A DNA stretch of 64,000 bases from Saccharospirillum salsuginis (GCF_014651855.1 NZ_BMXR01000005.1:384709-448708), one strand, 5' to 3'. Counted from the stretch's first letter, positions 55,933 to 64,000 are shown. Program-made: numbers and translations. Notes: generated by a model from the sequence alone, not told the origin.

Positions 55933-56084
55933 CAAATGTAAGGCACTGTTTTGTGAAGTTTATTGCGAAAATGTAACTAAAATGCACTCCTCTATGTAAA
56001 GTTTCCCGACTCATTCCAGCCGAAATTTCTGTCTGTAATACTCGACTTTTAATGAAATACCACCAAGGTGGCTAAAGGCTGATT

Positions 56085-56117
56085 GGCTGCGAAAATAGTC
56101 ATTCATTTTTCGCAGCC
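56085..56117 (-). terminator. Terminator of the PPC-repeat lipoprotein gene
   Basis: GGCTGCGAAAA (56085-56095) and TTTTCGCAGCC (56107-56117) form a perfect 11-bp stem with an 11-base loop, 56 bases after the stop at 56174. A/T pairs sit next to the loop rather than after the stem, so it could be a general hairpin. Confidence 0.65.
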
Positions 56118-56173
56118 TGGCAAGAATTAAATAGCCACCACATGCAGGTAGCAATCAGTCGATTTGTACAACC

Positions 56174-57955
56174 TTAGTTCAAATCTGTGACTTCGATCAC
56201 AATCACACCCGAACCATAGCTGTCATAACTGGATACCTCCACCCGATAGGTTCCGGCTTCCAGGTAGTCATCCACCATGGCATCGGTATTGCCGCCGCTG
56301 TCGTCATCGGTCAGCGCCACACCCTGACCACTGACGTGCAACATCGTGTCCACGGCGCCGGAGCGGGCGAACACCTGGACTCGACCCGGGTTATCGACTT
56401 CGAGGTCGTACACCAACGGTTGGCCGTCGGACATGGTGCCGTAAACGCGATCACCGACCTGAAGGGTGCCGCTGTTCATCATGCGGCCGCTCAACGGCTG
56501 TTGTTCCACGCTCAGTGTGAACAGGCCATTTCCGGAATAGCTGCTGACGCCGATCTCGTAGGTGCCGGGCTCCAGCACGGTTTGCAGCAAGGCGTTGTAG
56601 CCACCGCCGCCGTCATCGTTGCTCTGGCTGACACCCTGGCCGGTCAGTTCGACGAAGCTGTCGAAACTGTCGGAGTCGACGGCGATGTTGATTTCGGAGG
56701 TCTCAGTGACGGTCAGGGAATAACGATTGATGTCGCCGGACTGCAGGCCGCGCACCGTGGTGCCGGGTTCGACCGTACCCTGATTCTGCAGTTCCCCTTC
56801 GAATGGACGGATATCGGCGGTCAGCCGGTATTCGCCACCCGGTTCGTCGCCGTAGTCCTCATAGCTTTGCACCAACACGCGGTATTCGCCGGGCAGCAGC
56901 AGGGTGTTCAGTTGAGAGTTCGTGTCAGCCTCGGTGTCGTCGTTCTCCATTTGTACGCCATTACCTTCGACGGCCAGAATGGTATCGAAATCCTGCGAGG
57001 ACAGACTGAGCGTCACTTCAGCAGGCTGCTCGATCACCAGGCGGTATTCGTTGTCGCGCTCGCGGCGAATGCCGGTGATGTCGTCGCCGTCGTTCAACGG
57101 GCCACCGTTGCGCATGCCTTCCGGCAGTTGCTTGGTCTGGGTGCTCAGCAGGAAGAAGCGCCCGTCGTCGACTAACGCCTGACCGCATTCGCCAGCCGAT
57201 TCCGGCATGGCTCCTCGTTCTCCGGCGAGCAGGTCCAGGCTGTAGTCACCCGGCTGCAGATAGGTGGTCATTCGCAATTCACTCTCACCGCAGCGTTGTG
57301 CCTGGTCCAGAAACCCTTCGCCGCGAATGGTCAATCCCAGCGAACGGCTGGCATCCAGCAAAACAAGATCCAGCTCGACCGGATGATCGACGTGGAATGC
57401 GAAGTTGGCCTGGGCCTGGTCAGCCCCCATACGCCCCTGAACGGAACGGCCAAGCGTCAGAGTTTCACCGATAGCCTGCGGCGCCGGCAGTACATCCAAT
57501 CGGTAGGGGCCGTAGGCGCGACGATCCTGACCGTTTACCACCAGCAGTCGGCACTCACCGGCGTCCGGACCAATCAGAACAGGGCCTCGCTCGCCCCGGC
57601 CTTCCTGGTCGGCCAGGGCCAACAGGCGACCCTGGTCGTCGAACAGGCTCAGGCGGGCATCGAACGGAGCTTCGAACCAGTACCGGGTCAAGCCAGTGTC
57701 GGCTTCGCCACACAAGCGATGCGCGGAATAACGGGTCCCGTCGTTCAGGTTCGCCGGGCTGGTGGCCGTCAATTCGCCCATCAAGGGGCTACCCACCGCG
57801 GCTTCAGACGCGCTGGACGGGCCGTTTTTGAGTGAAGGGCCGGCACAGCCGGACAGGATCGCCGCGCCGGCGAGACCAGCCGCAAGGGCCAGGGTTCTAG
57901 AGTGGTTTGAACGGAAAGCTTCACGTCCCTGAGAGAATCGGGGCAGGATCGTCAC
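56174..57955 (-). CDS. Lipoprotein with repeated PPC-like (pre-peptidase C-terminal) beta domains
   Basis: 593 aa from a GTG at 57955 with AAGGAG seven bases upstream. The signal ALAAGLAGAAILSGCAG ends in lipobox LSGC. The body has about five repeats of 90-110 residues. The last three share the pattern 'DFDTILAVEGNGVQMENDD...LLPGEYRVLVQSYE', 'SFDSFVELTGQGVSQSNDD...LEPGTYEIGVSSYS' and 'AVDTMLHVSGQGVALTDDD...LEAGTYRVEVSSYD'. This is the PPC/beta-jelly-roll pattern seen at the ends of secreted peptidases, which may bind calcium. The first two repeats are more divergent and contain Cys pairs. No catalytic domain is present. It is probably an envelope protein; the role is unknown. Confidence 0.85.
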   Translation of the reverse strand: MTILPRFSQGREAFRSNHSRTLALAAGLAGAAILSGCAGPSLKNGPSSASEAAVGSPLMGELTATSPANLNDGTRYSAHRLCGEADTGLTRYWFEAPFDARLSLFDDQGRLLALADQEGRGERGPVLIGPDAGECRLLVVNGQDRRAYGPYRLDVLPAPQAIGETLTLGRSVQGRMGADQAQANFAFHVDHPVELDLVLLDASRSLGLTIRGEGFLDQAQRCGESELRMTTYLQPGDYSLDLLAGERGAMPESAGECGQALVDDGRFFLLSTQTKQLPEGMRNGGPLNDGDDITGIRRERDNEYRLVIEQPAEVTLSLSSQDFDTILAVEGNGVQMENDDTEADTNSQLNTLLLPGEYRVLVQSYEDYGDEPGGEYRLTADIRPFEGELQNQGTVEPGTTVRGLQSGDINRYSLTVTETSEINIAVDSDSFDSFVELTGQGVSQSNDDGGGGYNALLQTVLEPGTYEIGVSSYSGNGLFTLSVEQQPLSGRMMNSGTLQVGDRVYGTMSDGQPLVYDLEVDNPGRVQVFARSGAVDTMLHVSGQGVALTDDDSGGNTDAMVDDYLEAGTYRVEVSSYDSYGSGVIVIEVTDLN

Positions 57956-58021
57956 ACGCTGTCTCCTTACACGAATGTGGAATAGTCACCGGCCACTGGC
58001 CGATACTGCGGAAAGCTTCGG

Positions 58022-58050
58022 ACTATAAGGGGGTTTCGGGAAGGGGTAAA
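58022..58050 (-). promoter_or_regulatory. Candidate sigma-70 promoter of the PPC lipoprotein gene
   Basis: On the minus strand TTTACC (58050-58045) and TATAGT (58027-58022) are 17 bases apart. The start codon is 67 bases downstream. The -10 is good and the -35 moderate (4 of 6). Confidence 0.5.
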
Positions 58051-58108
58051 GCGCTGCCGCGGGTCGACTCGCGCTTCGTGACGGAGCTCACACTGCGTGA
58101 TCGTCGCG

Positions 58109-58312
58109 CTACAGGTCCGGCAGTGCGCCCTGATCGCATTTTTTGCAATTCAATTTAAAACCGAGCATCGAGTCCCGGCCTTCGGGCGTGGTCACCCAGG
58201 GCCGGTTGAACCAGGGTGGCTGGTGTCGCACATGCTGTTTGTGCCGACACGCCAATTCCGCCACCCAATGGTCTTCCTCGTCCTTATGGTAGCCAACAAT
58301 CGGTTGTTCCAT
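58109..58312 (-). CDS. DUF3565 family small protein
   Basis: 67 aa: DEEDHWVAELACRHKQHVRHQ, PPWFNRPWVTTPEGRDSMLG and a final CKKCD. This fits the DUF3565 pattern (GHWVA-L-CGH-QHVRH-PPW-NRPWV, then C-KC), including conserved His and Cys residues that could bind a metal. Its start overlaps the NusB stop by one base (TAATG), so it is translated with the nusB operon. Function unknown. In many gammaproteobacteria thiL follows nusB; here this gene takes that place. Confidence 0.85.
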   Translation of the reverse strand: MEQPIVGYHKDEEDHWVAELACRHKQHVRHQPPWFNRPWVTTPEGRDSMLGFKLNCKKCDQGALPDL

Positions 58313-58767
58313 TAACTCTTCGGCTGGCGCCCGGCATTGACTTCAGGCGCACGCAGGGCCTGGGCCAGTTTATCGAGCACGCCGTTGACGTACCGATGGC
58401 CTTCGCTGGCACCGAATACCTTGGACAGTTCCACGCCTTCGTTGATGATCACCTTGAACGGCACGTCGACGCGATGCATGAACTCGTAAGCCCCCATGCG
58501 CAGAATGGCCAGTTCGATCGGGGTCATCTCGGCCGTGGGCCGGTCGGTAAACCGTTCGATCTGTTTGTCCAATTCCGTCAGGGAGGTCGGCACACCGCGC
58601 AGTACTTCGGAGAAATACTCCCCATCGACCTTGGTCATGTCGTGGTCGGCGATGAACTCGGCCTCGATCTGGTTGACCGGCGAGGACGACACCTGCCATT
58701 GGTACAGCGCCTGCAGCGCCAGGCGACGGGCCTTGCGGCGGGCCGCCATGGAAGGTCGTTGACTCAT
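58312..58767 (-). CDS. nusB: Transcription antitermination factor NusB
   Basis: 151 aa with the NusB pattern: RRKARRLALQALYQWQ at the N-terminus (Arg-rich RNA-binding end), DGEYFSEVLRGV, LTELDKQIERF, MTPIELAILRMGAYEF, and VPFKVIINEGVELSKVFG followed by GHRYVNGVLDKLA. NusB binds boxA RNA with NusE (S10) and supports processive rRNA transcription. Length is normal for the family. Its start is three bases from the ribH stop, the usual gammaproteobacterial arrangement. Confidence 0.97.
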   Translation of the reverse strand: MSQRPSMAARRKARRLALQALYQWQVSSSPVNQIEAEFIADHDMTKVDGEYFSEVLRGVPTSLTELDKQIERFTDRPTAEMTPIELAILRMGAYEFMHRVDVPFKVIINEGVELSKVFGASEGHRYVNGVLDKLAQALRAPEVNAGRQPKS

Positions 58768-58770
58768 GCC

Positions 58771-59250
58771 TTATGCCTCGATCTGCTTGAAGAGGTTGAC
58801 CATTTCCAGCGCCACCAGCGCTGCCTCGGCCCCTTTGTTGCCGGCTTTGGTGCCGGCACGCTCGATCGCCTGCTCGATGGAATCGACGGTGAGCACGCCG
58901 AACACGACCGGGATATTCGCGGTCAGCGCCACCGAGTTGAGGCCGCCGGCGGCTTCGCCCGCCACATAATCGAAATGCGGCGTGCCGCCGCGGATCACCG
59001 CGCCCAGGGCGACAACGGCGTCGTAATTATCGGTCGCGGCCAGCTTCTGGCAGACCAGCGGCAGTTCGTAGGCGCCGGGGGCGCGCACGATGGTGATCTG
59101 GTCGTCCTTGATGCCGTGGCGCTTGAGCGAATCCAGCGCGCCTTCCAGCAGGCTCTCGACGACGAAGCTGTTCCAGCGGCCCACGACGACGGCGTAGCGT
59201 GCGGCGTTGGGCGAGAAATCGCCTTCCAGGGTTTTGATGTTTGCAGACAT
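58771..59250 (-). CDS. ribH: 6,7-dimethyl-8-ribityllumazine synthase
   Basis: 159 aa from the ATG at 59250 (AAGGA six bases upstream); an upstream in-frame start at 59319 would overlap ribBA and is rejected. Motifs: [52 protein letters not shown] (catalytic His), [19 protein letters not shown] and [13 protein letters not shown]. It condenses 5-amino-6-ribitylamino-uracil with dihydroxybutanone phosphate, the penultimate step of riboflavin synthesis. It sits 10 bases after ribBA, which supplies the butanone substrate. Confidence 0.97.
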   Translation of the reverse strand: MSANIKTLEGDFSPNAARYAVVVGRWNSFVVESLLEGALDSLKRHGIKDDQITIVRAPGAYELPLVCQKLAATDNYDAVVALGAVIRGGTPHFDYVAGEAAGGLNSVALTANIPVVFGVLTVDSIEQAIERAGTKAGNKGAEAALVALEMVNLFKQIEA

Positions 59251-59260
59251 GGTGTTTCCT

Positions 59261-60388
59261 TCAATCGCTCTCGGCGTTGATGTATTCGGTGACTTCCAGA
59301 TCGAAGCCGGAAATACCACCGAACTTGATGGGTGAGCTCATCAGACGCATCTGACCGATGCCGAGCTCGCGCAGAATCTGGGAACCGGTGCCGATAGTGG
59401 TATAGGTTCCGTACTTGTCGACGTTCGGGTTGCGCTTCCGGCCCCGCTCGTCGCTGTGGTAGAGCGCCATTTCGGTCATGACGTCCGGCGCCTGCTGCAC
59501 GTCGAGCAACACCACCACACCGGCGCCTTCCTTCGCCACCCGCTGCATGGCGGCGGCCAGGGTCCAGCCGTGGCCCTTGGGCGGATGCACCCCGAGCAGG
59601 TCACGCAGGGTCTGTGCCACATGGACACGCACCAGGGTCGGCTCGTCCGGCTTGAACGGCCCGCCCAGCGTGAGCGCCATATGGGTGCCACCGACCAGGC
59701 TGTCGCGGTAAACGTGAACGTCGAATTCACCGGCCTGGGTGTTCAGCGGGCGATGATCGATCCGTTCGATGGTGCGCTCGTTCAGAATGCGGTAGTGAAT
59801 CAGATCGGCGATGGTGCCGATGCGCAACCCGTGTTCTTTGGCGAAGACTTCCAGGTCCGGACGGCGGGCCATGGTGCCGTCTTCCTTCATGATCTCGACG
59901 ATGGCGGCGGCCGGAATCATACCGGCCATACGTGCCAGGTCACAGCCGGCCTCGGTGTGGCCGGCCCGGCTCAGTACGCCGCCCGGCTGGGCACGCAGCG
60001 GGAAGATGTGTCCCGGCTGGACGATGTCCTCAGGTTTGCTGTCCGGATCGACCGCAACGCGGATGGTGCGAGCCCGATCGGCCGCCGAAATACCCGTGGT
60101 GACGCCTTCGGCCGCTTCGATGGAGACGGTGAACGGGGTACCGAAGGCCGAGCCGTTGTCTTTTTTGACCATGGACTCGAGGCCGAGGTAGTCGCAGCGC
60201 TCGCCGGTCAGCGTCAGGCAGATCAGCCCGCGCGCCTTGGAGGCCATGAAGTTGACGATCTCGGGGGTGATCTTCTCGGCGGCGACGATCAGGTCGCCTT
60301 CGTTCTCGCGGTCTTCGTCGTCCATCAGCACAACCGGCTTGCCCTGCCGGATGTCTTCAATGATGTCTTCGATGCTGTCTAGTGCCAC
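59261..60388 (-). CDS. ribBA: 3,4-dihydroxy-2-butanone-4-phosphate synthase with degenerate GTP cyclohydrolase II domain (RibBA/RibBX type)
   Basis: About 375 aa from the GTG at 60388, which has GAGG six bases upstream. Earlier in-frame starts exist at 60412 (ATG) and 60439 (GTG), but the latter lies inside a -10-like box. The RibB half is intact: [15 protein letters not shown] (acidic Mg site), [44 protein letters not shown]. The RibA half keeps general homology ([18 protein letters not shown]) but lacks the zinc-binding cysteines of GTP cyclohydrolase II (SxRCxC); the equivalent place reads [17 protein letters not shown]. It should make dihydroxybutanone phosphate but probably not open GTP, so a separate RibA is expected elsewhere. 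Many gammaproteobacteria carry such RibBX proteins. Confidence 0.92.
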   Translation of the reverse strand: MALDSIEDIIEDIRQGKPVVLMDDEDRENEGDLIVAAEKITPEIVNFMASKARGLICLTLTGERCDYLGLESMVKKDNGSAFGTPFTVSIEAAEGVTTGISAADRARTIRVAVDPDSKPEDIVQPGHIFPLRAQPGGVLSRAGHTEAGCDLARMAGMIPAAAIVEIMKEDGTMARRPDLEVFAKEHGLRIGTIADLIHYRILNERTIERIDHRPLNTQAGEFDVHVYRDSLVGGTHMALTLGGPFKPDEPTLVRVHVAQTLRDLLGVHPPKGHGWTLAAAMQRVAKEGAGVVVLLDVQQAPDVMTEMALYHSDERGRKRNPNVDKYGTYTTIGTGSQILRELGIGQMRLMSSPIKFGGISGFDLEVTEYINAESD

Positions 60389-60430
60389 AGGCGGCCTCAC
60401 TGCTTGGATCATGGGTTGGGCAGGGAGCGT

Positions 60431-60436
60431 ATTGTA
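60431..60436 (-). promoter_or_regulatory. Possible internal promoter before ribBA (-10 TACAAT)
   Basis: In the ~100-base gap between ribD and ribBA, TACAAT (minus strand, 60436-60431) is a good -10 box, but no strong -35 is seen at 16-18 bases. The leader is too short for a full FMN riboswitch, and I see no riboswitch signature. Confidence 0.4.
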
Positions 60437-60488
60437 CACGGGATGCGCACTGAAACCTGCCCCTAAGTCGGATGTTGGTGCCGGTTTT

Positions 60489-61604
60489 TCAAGCGGTGTC
60501 GGAAACCGTCACTGGTCGCAGTCGCCAGCGCAAGTCCGCGCCGATCTGTCGGGTATCCACCGGCACCAGTTGAACGGCCTGCGCCAGTGACGGAATGGAC
60601 CAATCGAGCAAGGGCCGGACATTGGCGCCGAGCAACTTGGGGGCCTGGTACAACAAAAGCTCGTCGATAAGGCCGGTTTTAAGCAAGCTGCCGGCCAGGA
60701 TGGCCCCGGCTTCGACCCAGATTTCGTTGTATCCCTGCTCGCCCAGCCAGTCCATCAATGCACGCAGGTCGAGCTGGCCGGTGGTCGACTCCAGCGGCAG
60801 CTGGGTCAGATCGGCACCGACCTGCCCCAGACGGGCCGCCGAATCGGCATCGGCCTGCGGGCCATGCAGGATGCGCACACGGCCGTTCGACTTGAACAGA
60901 CGCGCCTCGGCCGACGTTCTCAACCGGGTATCGAGAACGATACGGTCGGGCTGGCGAGTCACGTCGGGCAGCCGCACATTCAGTGACGGATCATCGGTCA
61001 GGACGGTGCCGACGCCGGTCAGAATCGCGCAGCTGCGCGCCCTGCCCAGCTGGACATCCTGGCGCGCTTCGGGTCCGGTGATCCATTGGCTTTCCCCACT
61101 GGCCAGGGCCGTGGCCCCGTCCAGGCTGCTGGCCATCTTGAGCGTCAGCCAGGGGTGACCGGTGCGCATGCGCTTGAGAAAGCCGCGATTCAACGTCTCG
61201 GCATCTTCGGCGAGGACACCGGCGCGAGTGGCGATGCCGGCCTCTTCCAGCAGGGCAAGCCCGCGCCCGCCGACCTGGGGGTTGGGGTCTTCGATGGCGG
61301 CGACCACCCGACCGACGCCGGCTTCGATCAACGCTTCGGCGCACGGCGGCGTTCGGCCATGGTGACTGCAGGGCTCAAGCGTTACATAGGCGGTGGCACC
61401 GCGTGCGGCGTCACCGGCCTTGGCCAGGGCATGAACCTCGGCGTGGGGCGTGCCCGCCCGCTCGTGATACCCCTCGCCCACCAGGCGTCCGTCCCGGACG
61501 ATCACACACCCGACCCGGGGGTTAGGTGACGTTGTATTGAGCCCTTTTTCGGCCAGTCTGAGGGCTTTGGCCATCCAATAGGCGTCGTTCTGGTAGTCGG
61601 TCAC
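60489..61604 (-). CDS. ribD: Bifunctional diaminohydroxyphosphoribosylaminopyrimidine deaminase / 5-amino-6-(5-phosphoribosylamino)uracil reductase
   Basis: About 371 aa from the GTG at 61604, which has GAAGAG seven bases upstream. A TTG at 61634, overlapping nrdR, is possible but lacks a ribosome site. The deaminase half has the zinc motifs TPHAEVHAL and [19 protein letters not shown]. The reductase half has [57 protein letters not shown] and [13 protein letters not shown]. It performs the second and third steps of riboflavin synthesis. It follows nrdR closely, as is usual in this class. Confidence 0.96.
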   Translation of the reverse strand: MTDYQNDAYWMAKALRLAEKGLNTTSPNPRVGCVIVRDGRLVGEGYHERAGTPHAEVHALAKAGDAARGATAYVTLEPCSHHGRTPPCAEALIEAGVGRVVAAIEDPNPQVGGRGLALLEEAGIATRAGVLAEDAETLNRGFLKRMRTGHPWLTLKMASSLDGATALASGESQWITGPEARQDVQLGRARSCAILTGVGTVLTDDPSLNVRLPDVTRQPDRIVLDTRLRTSAEARLFKSNGRVRILHGPQADADSAARLGQVGADLTQLPLESTTGQLDLRALMDWLGEQGYNEIWVEAGAILAGSLLKTGLIDELLLYQAPKLLGANVRPLLDWSIPSLAQAVQLVPVDTRQIGADLRWRLRPVTVSDTA

Positions 61605-61630
61605 GTCGGGTCTCTTCAGTGGCGCCGAAT

Positions 61631-62107
61631 TCAAGAGGGGTCGTTGTCCGATGATTTCTTGCTTTCCAGGCGATCGATTTCGCTGCGGAACTCGCTCAGA
61701 TCCTGGAAACTGCGATAGACGGAGGCGAAACGTACATAAGCCACCTGGTCGAGTTCGCGCAATTCGTTCATCACCGCCTCACCGACACGGCGCGACGGCA
61801 ACTCACGTTCGCCGCTGGCGCGCAGAGCCTGTTTGATGCGGGCCACCGCCGCTTCCACTTCTTCGACACTGACCGGGCGTTTCTCCAGAGCCCGCTGCAA
61901 GCCGGCCCGCAGCTTCCGTTCGTCAAACGTCTCGCGGTTGCCGTTTTGCTTGACGATGCGGGGCATCACCAGTTCGGCGCTTTCATAGGTGGTGAAGCGT
62001 TCGCCGCACAGGTTGCATTCCCGACGGCGGCGCACCTGCTCCCCTTCGGCGACCAAACGGGAATCGATGACCTTGGTGTCTTGTGCTTTACAGAATGGGC
62101 AATGCAT
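61631..62107 (-). CDS. nrdR: Transcriptional repressor NrdR
   Basis: 158 aa from the ATG at 62107; the open frame extends upstream to 62227, but NrdR proteins start at MHCPFC. Motifs: [16 protein letters not shown] and [17 protein letters not shown] (four-Cys zinc ribbon), then the ATP-cone domain [38 protein letters not shown] and [16 protein letters not shown]. It represses ribonucleotide reductase genes in response to dATP/ATP. It heads the riboflavin operon. Confidence 0.97.
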   Translation of the reverse strand: MHCPFCKAQDTKVIDSRLVAEGEQVRRRRECNLCGERFTTYESAELVMPRIVKQNGNRETFDERKLRAGLQRALEKRPVSVEEVEAAVARIKQALRASGERELPSRRVGEAVMNELRELDQVAYVRFASVYRSFQDLSEFRSEIDRLESKKSSDNDPS

Positions 62108-62517
62108 AACGGAATGGACTCGAACAGAACACAGTGGGCGATGGAACGCCGTGAGTGTACTTGGAATGCCCGTCGTTGGCGACAAATTCACCGCCACATA
62201 AGGATTGACTTTTAACGAAGCCGACAACCATCGGGGTTTTCCGGAGGTGTTTATTCACACTGGCCGCGAATACCTCCAACGGGGGTCAAGCGGACGGCAG
62301 GCTGGCTATTATTTGACCTGAAAACACCTATAAACCATTGTTTTGATTAGACTTTTTAGTGGTGATCAATTTTTAACCAGATTGTTGTAACAGGATAGTC
62401 ATGCCGATTCGACCGCTCTATAAAGAGTCTATGCACAAAGTTATCCACAGAAAATGTGGATGAACCCGGCAAAGCCTTGAGCAGTGCGGGTTTCACCGAT
62501 GATTCACATCGGGCTCT
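62108..62517. other. Intergenic region upstream of nrdR and downstream of the cytochrome gene
   Basis: 410 bases without a supported gene. It should contain the nrdR-rib promoter, but I cannot identify strong boxes. The middle (62330-62400) is AT-rich. It contains the DnaA-box pair at 62441-62463 and a small hairpin CCGATG-ATTCA-CATCGG near 62496-62512. Confidence 0.5.
62441..62463. promoter_or_regulatory. Inverted pair of DnaA boxes
   Basis: TTATCCACA (62441-62449) is a perfect DnaA box. TGTGGATGA (62455-62463) is a one-mismatch box on the other strand, five bases away. They lie beside an AT-rich stretch. They may be a DnaA titration or regulatory site; no replication genes are nearby, so an origin is unlikely. 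Confidence 0.55.
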
Positions 62518-62546
62518 CCGGCGGAGCGACCGGTGCGCTCCGCCGG
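62518..62546. terminator. Strong GC-rich hairpin downstream of the cytochrome c gene
   Basis: CCGGCGGAGCG (62518-62528) and CGCTCCGCCGG (62536-62546) form a perfect 11-bp stem with a 7-base loop, eight bases after the cytochrome stop (minus strand). The T-rich run (TCGTTTT) is on the plus-strand side, so termination in the minus direction may be partial. Confidence 0.7.
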
Positions 62547-62554
62547 AATCGTTT

Positions 62555-62878
62555 TCAGGAGCCCGGTTCGAGGCTGGCGTAATAGGCGGCCAGGTCTTCG
62601 ATGTCCTGTTCGGATAAACCGGCGGCCAGCCCCCACATCACAGCGGCGTTGCCGCCCTTGCGTTCCTGGCTCTTGTAAGCCTTCAGGGCGCTGATCAGAT
62701 ACTGCTCCTTCTGGCCCGCCAGATTGGGATAAATGGGCGTCATTGAGACACCGTCTGAACCGTGGCAACCCGCACAGGTCGCGGCTTTGGATTTACCAGC
62801 GGCCGGGTCACCCTCGGCGAGGGCTTTCCCACCCGCCAGCGCCAAACACAACGCCATCGTCAAGGTCGTTTTCGTCAT
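62555..62878 (-). CDS. Small periplasmic c-type cytochrome (single haem)
   Basis: 107 aa from the ATG at 62878 (AGAGG five bases upstream); an in-frame GTG two codons earlier is too close to the ribosome site. [20 protein letters not shown] is a Sec signal with cleavage after ALA. The mature part has [18 protein letters not shown] (CxxCH haem site) and [21 protein letters not shown], then [17 protein letters not shown]. This fits class I cytochromes c of the c4/c5 group (half of a c4, one haem). It is probably an electron carrier to a terminal oxidase or other reductase. Confidence 0.92.
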   Translation of the reverse strand: MTKTTLTMALCLALAGGKALAEGDPAAGKSKAATCAGCHGSDGVSMTPIYPNLAGQKEQYLISALKAYKSQERKGGNAAVMWGLAAGLSEQDIEDLAAYYASLEPGS

Positions 62879-63006
62879 AATCACCTCTGTCGTTTACGAT
62901 TTTTTTGCATGAATGTTCAAAAGCTAGAACCGGATCACCGTTTCAGGGCCAGTACAGCATACAATGACCGACCGTGCCTGAATTGAAGTTGAACAGGATT
63001 ATAACG

Positions 63007-63909
63007 ATGTTTCGCGCTGTACGTCTGTCGTCACTCCCCTTATTGACACTCGCCGCCGCCCTGCTGGCCGGCTGCGGCCCCGAATCCAACAGTCGCTATG
63101 GCGACAGCTATTGGGACCCCTGGGACACCAAGGACACCTTCGACCCGGTCGAGGCGCCAAGCTACAGTGTTGAATTCGTCGACACCGACGACAGCGACGG
63201 TGAGGAGATCTACGAGGCCCGCATCACTCTGGATGCGACCGAGACCTACGAACGGGTCGACTATGGCTTCAGTTGGGGATTCATACGCGGGACTAAAGAG
63301 CGGGAGACGCTGGATCCTCTCGGCGCTTCGAGCGACCTGCTGCTGGTCTACGAGCAGAACCCGGATGACCCGGCGGAAGACAATCGCCTGGTCGCGACGA
63401 CCCCCGGGCAGTACAGCATTGTCTTCGAAGGCGAATCCGAAGGACCACTCGGCAAGGTCACCTTCCGCTTTGATGACCTCAGCTTTACCCTGCCGGGCTG
63501 CCCGACCACCTTCGATTATTATGCCGACTACGTCGACGATACCCTGGAAGTGTGCGCCGAATGTCACCGTACCGGTGATCCGGCGGGGCAACTCGAACTA
63601 CCGATCAATGATCTGGAAGACCGGCGCCAAAACTTCATCAATCACGTCAACAACCGGATCGAAAGCACCGAAGACGACCTGACTCTGCCGGAATGGGCGG
63701 TCAACCCCAGCCACCTGGGCAGCTCGACCATTTCCGAGAGTTCCGAGGAGTACCAGAACCTGGCCACCTTTGTCGCCATGCTCGAAGAAGTGAAGGCGGG
63801 ATTGGACGATGGTGTCGATCTGACTTCGGGGAACAATACGAACGGTAATGAAGCGCCGGCCGAGTTCTGCTTCGCCAAACCGAGCGGTTTCGCCTTCACC
63901 CAGGAATGA
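63007..63909 (+). CDS. Lipoprotein with one CxxCH haem motif
   Basis: 300 aa from the ATG at 63007 (AGGA eight bases upstream); an in-frame GTG at 62974 would add an unlikely leader. VRLSSLPLLTLAAALLAGCGP ends in lipobox LAGC. The first ~150 residues are acidic and beta-rich (DTDDSDGEEIYEARITLDAT; YSIVFEGESEG). At about residue 190, DTLEVCAECHRTGDPAGQL has a CxxCH haem-attachment motif, followed by a helical region with NHVNNRIES and EEYQNLATFVAMLEEVKAGL. This resembles haem-binding domains in large secreted cytochrome-like proteins where spaced helices complete a cytochrome c fold. It diverges from the cytochrome gene, with a -10-like TACAAT at 62960-62965. Role unknown. Confidence 0.8.
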   Translation: MFRAVRLSSLPLLTLAAALLAGCGPESNSRYGDSYWDPWDTKDTFDPVEAPSYSVEFVDTDDSDGEEIYEARITLDATETYERVDYGFSWGFIRGTKERETLDPLGASSDLLLVYEQNPDDPAEDNRLVATTPGQYSIVFEGESEGPLGKVTFRFDDLSFTLPGCPTTFDYYADYVDDTLEVCAECHRTGDPAGQLELPINDLEDRRQNFINHVNNRIESTEDDLTLPEWAVNPSHLGSSTISESSEEYQNLATFVAMLEEVKAGLDDGVDLTSGNNTNGNEAPAEFCFAKPSGFAFTQE

Positions 63910-63939
63910 TGAAGGCTTCCGCCGCAACGCTGTTCGCTC

Positions 63940-64000
63940 TCAGCACACCACGACGTTGACCGCGAGACCGCCCTGGGCGGTCTCTTTGTATTTGGAAGCC
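63940..64000 (-). CDS. sdaA: C-terminus of L-serine dehydratase (partial)
   Basis: The last 19 codons and the stop enter from the right edge. The minus-strand translation ends SKYKETAQGGLAVNVVVC. This fits the C-terminus of the single-chain iron-sulfur L-serine dehydratases (pattern KYKETSxGGLAVNVxEC), whose final Cys belongs to the cluster/tail region of the family. The enzyme converts L-serine to pyruvate and ammonia. Only the tail is visible. Confidence 0.75.
   Translation of the reverse strand, partial: ASKYKETAQGGLAVNVVVC

Noticed and set aside
63965..63986. Hairpin GAGACCGCC...GGCGGTCTC followed by T residues near the right edge, resembling a terminator
   Set aside because: It lies within the last codons of the serine dehydratase gene (KETAQGGLAV), so the symmetry is more simply explained by coding sequence, although a terminator overlapping the gene end for the plus-strand lipoprotein cannot be excluded.
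1..64000. CRISPR arrays, tRNA or rRNA genes, insertion sequences
   Set aside because: No short regularly spaced repeats, cloverleaf sequences or complete transposase genes were seen. The only mobile-element trace is the Rpn/Transposase_31 fragment at 34617-34868.

Overview
The window looks like a chromosome segment of a moderately GC-rich gammaproteobacterium, probably marine or aquatic. The order nrdR-ribD-ribBA-ribH-nusB is typical of that class. A PEP-CTERM protein under a sigma-54-type promoter, several lipoproteins, and very large calcium-binding and Ig-repeat exported proteins suggest a biofilm- or surface-oriented Gram-negative lifestyle. Almost every gene lies on the minus strand. I did not recognise a species.

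Bases 1-32781 are one uninterrupted minus-strand reading frame, at least 10,927 codons and still open at the left edge. It encodes a giant exported protein. From the N-terminus it has a Sec-type signal peptide, about 8.6 kb of Ig/cadherin-like domains, a ~13 kb array of about seven modules (LVIVD-type propeller, SbsD-like Big_5 domain, IPT/TIG domain), more propeller and Ig-like domains, a thrombospondin-3/EF-hand-like acidic segment, and RTX calcium-binding repeats built on a nearly perfect 660-bp tandem DNA repeat.

Bases 32782-35900 are an accessory stretch: a terminator, a free-standing KilA-N protein, a possible small exported protein, the truncated front of an Rpn/YhgA-family nuclease, an S26 signal peptidase-like membrane protein overlapping it, and a small unknown protein.

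Bases 36122-54784 hold the most interesting unit, one minus-strand gene series. It runs: parvulin lipoprotein, second SurA/PpiC-like lipoprotein, 2749-aa Ig-repeat exported protein, 2298-aa exported protein ending in a putative PD-(D/E)XK nuclease domain, a putative immunity gene, a 43-codon orphan copy of the toxin C-terminus, and a second related immunity gene. Spacings are 11-14 bp or ATGA overlaps across the first five genes. The layout is that of a polymorphic toxin with an orphan toxin/immunity cassette, but with an unusual carrier: dedicated periplasmic chaperones plus a giant Ig-repeat partner. I regard it as a candidate undescribed toxin delivery or display system.

Bases 55266-57955 carry the PEP-CTERM protein and a lipoprotein with repeated pre-peptidase-like domains. 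Bases 58109-62107 are the riboflavin/NrdR/NusB operon; ribE is absent and the GTP cyclohydrolase II half of RibBA lacks its zinc cysteines. The right end holds a DnaA-box pair, a small cytochrome c, a divergent lipoprotein with one CxxCH motif, and the last 19 codons of an L-serine dehydratase gene.
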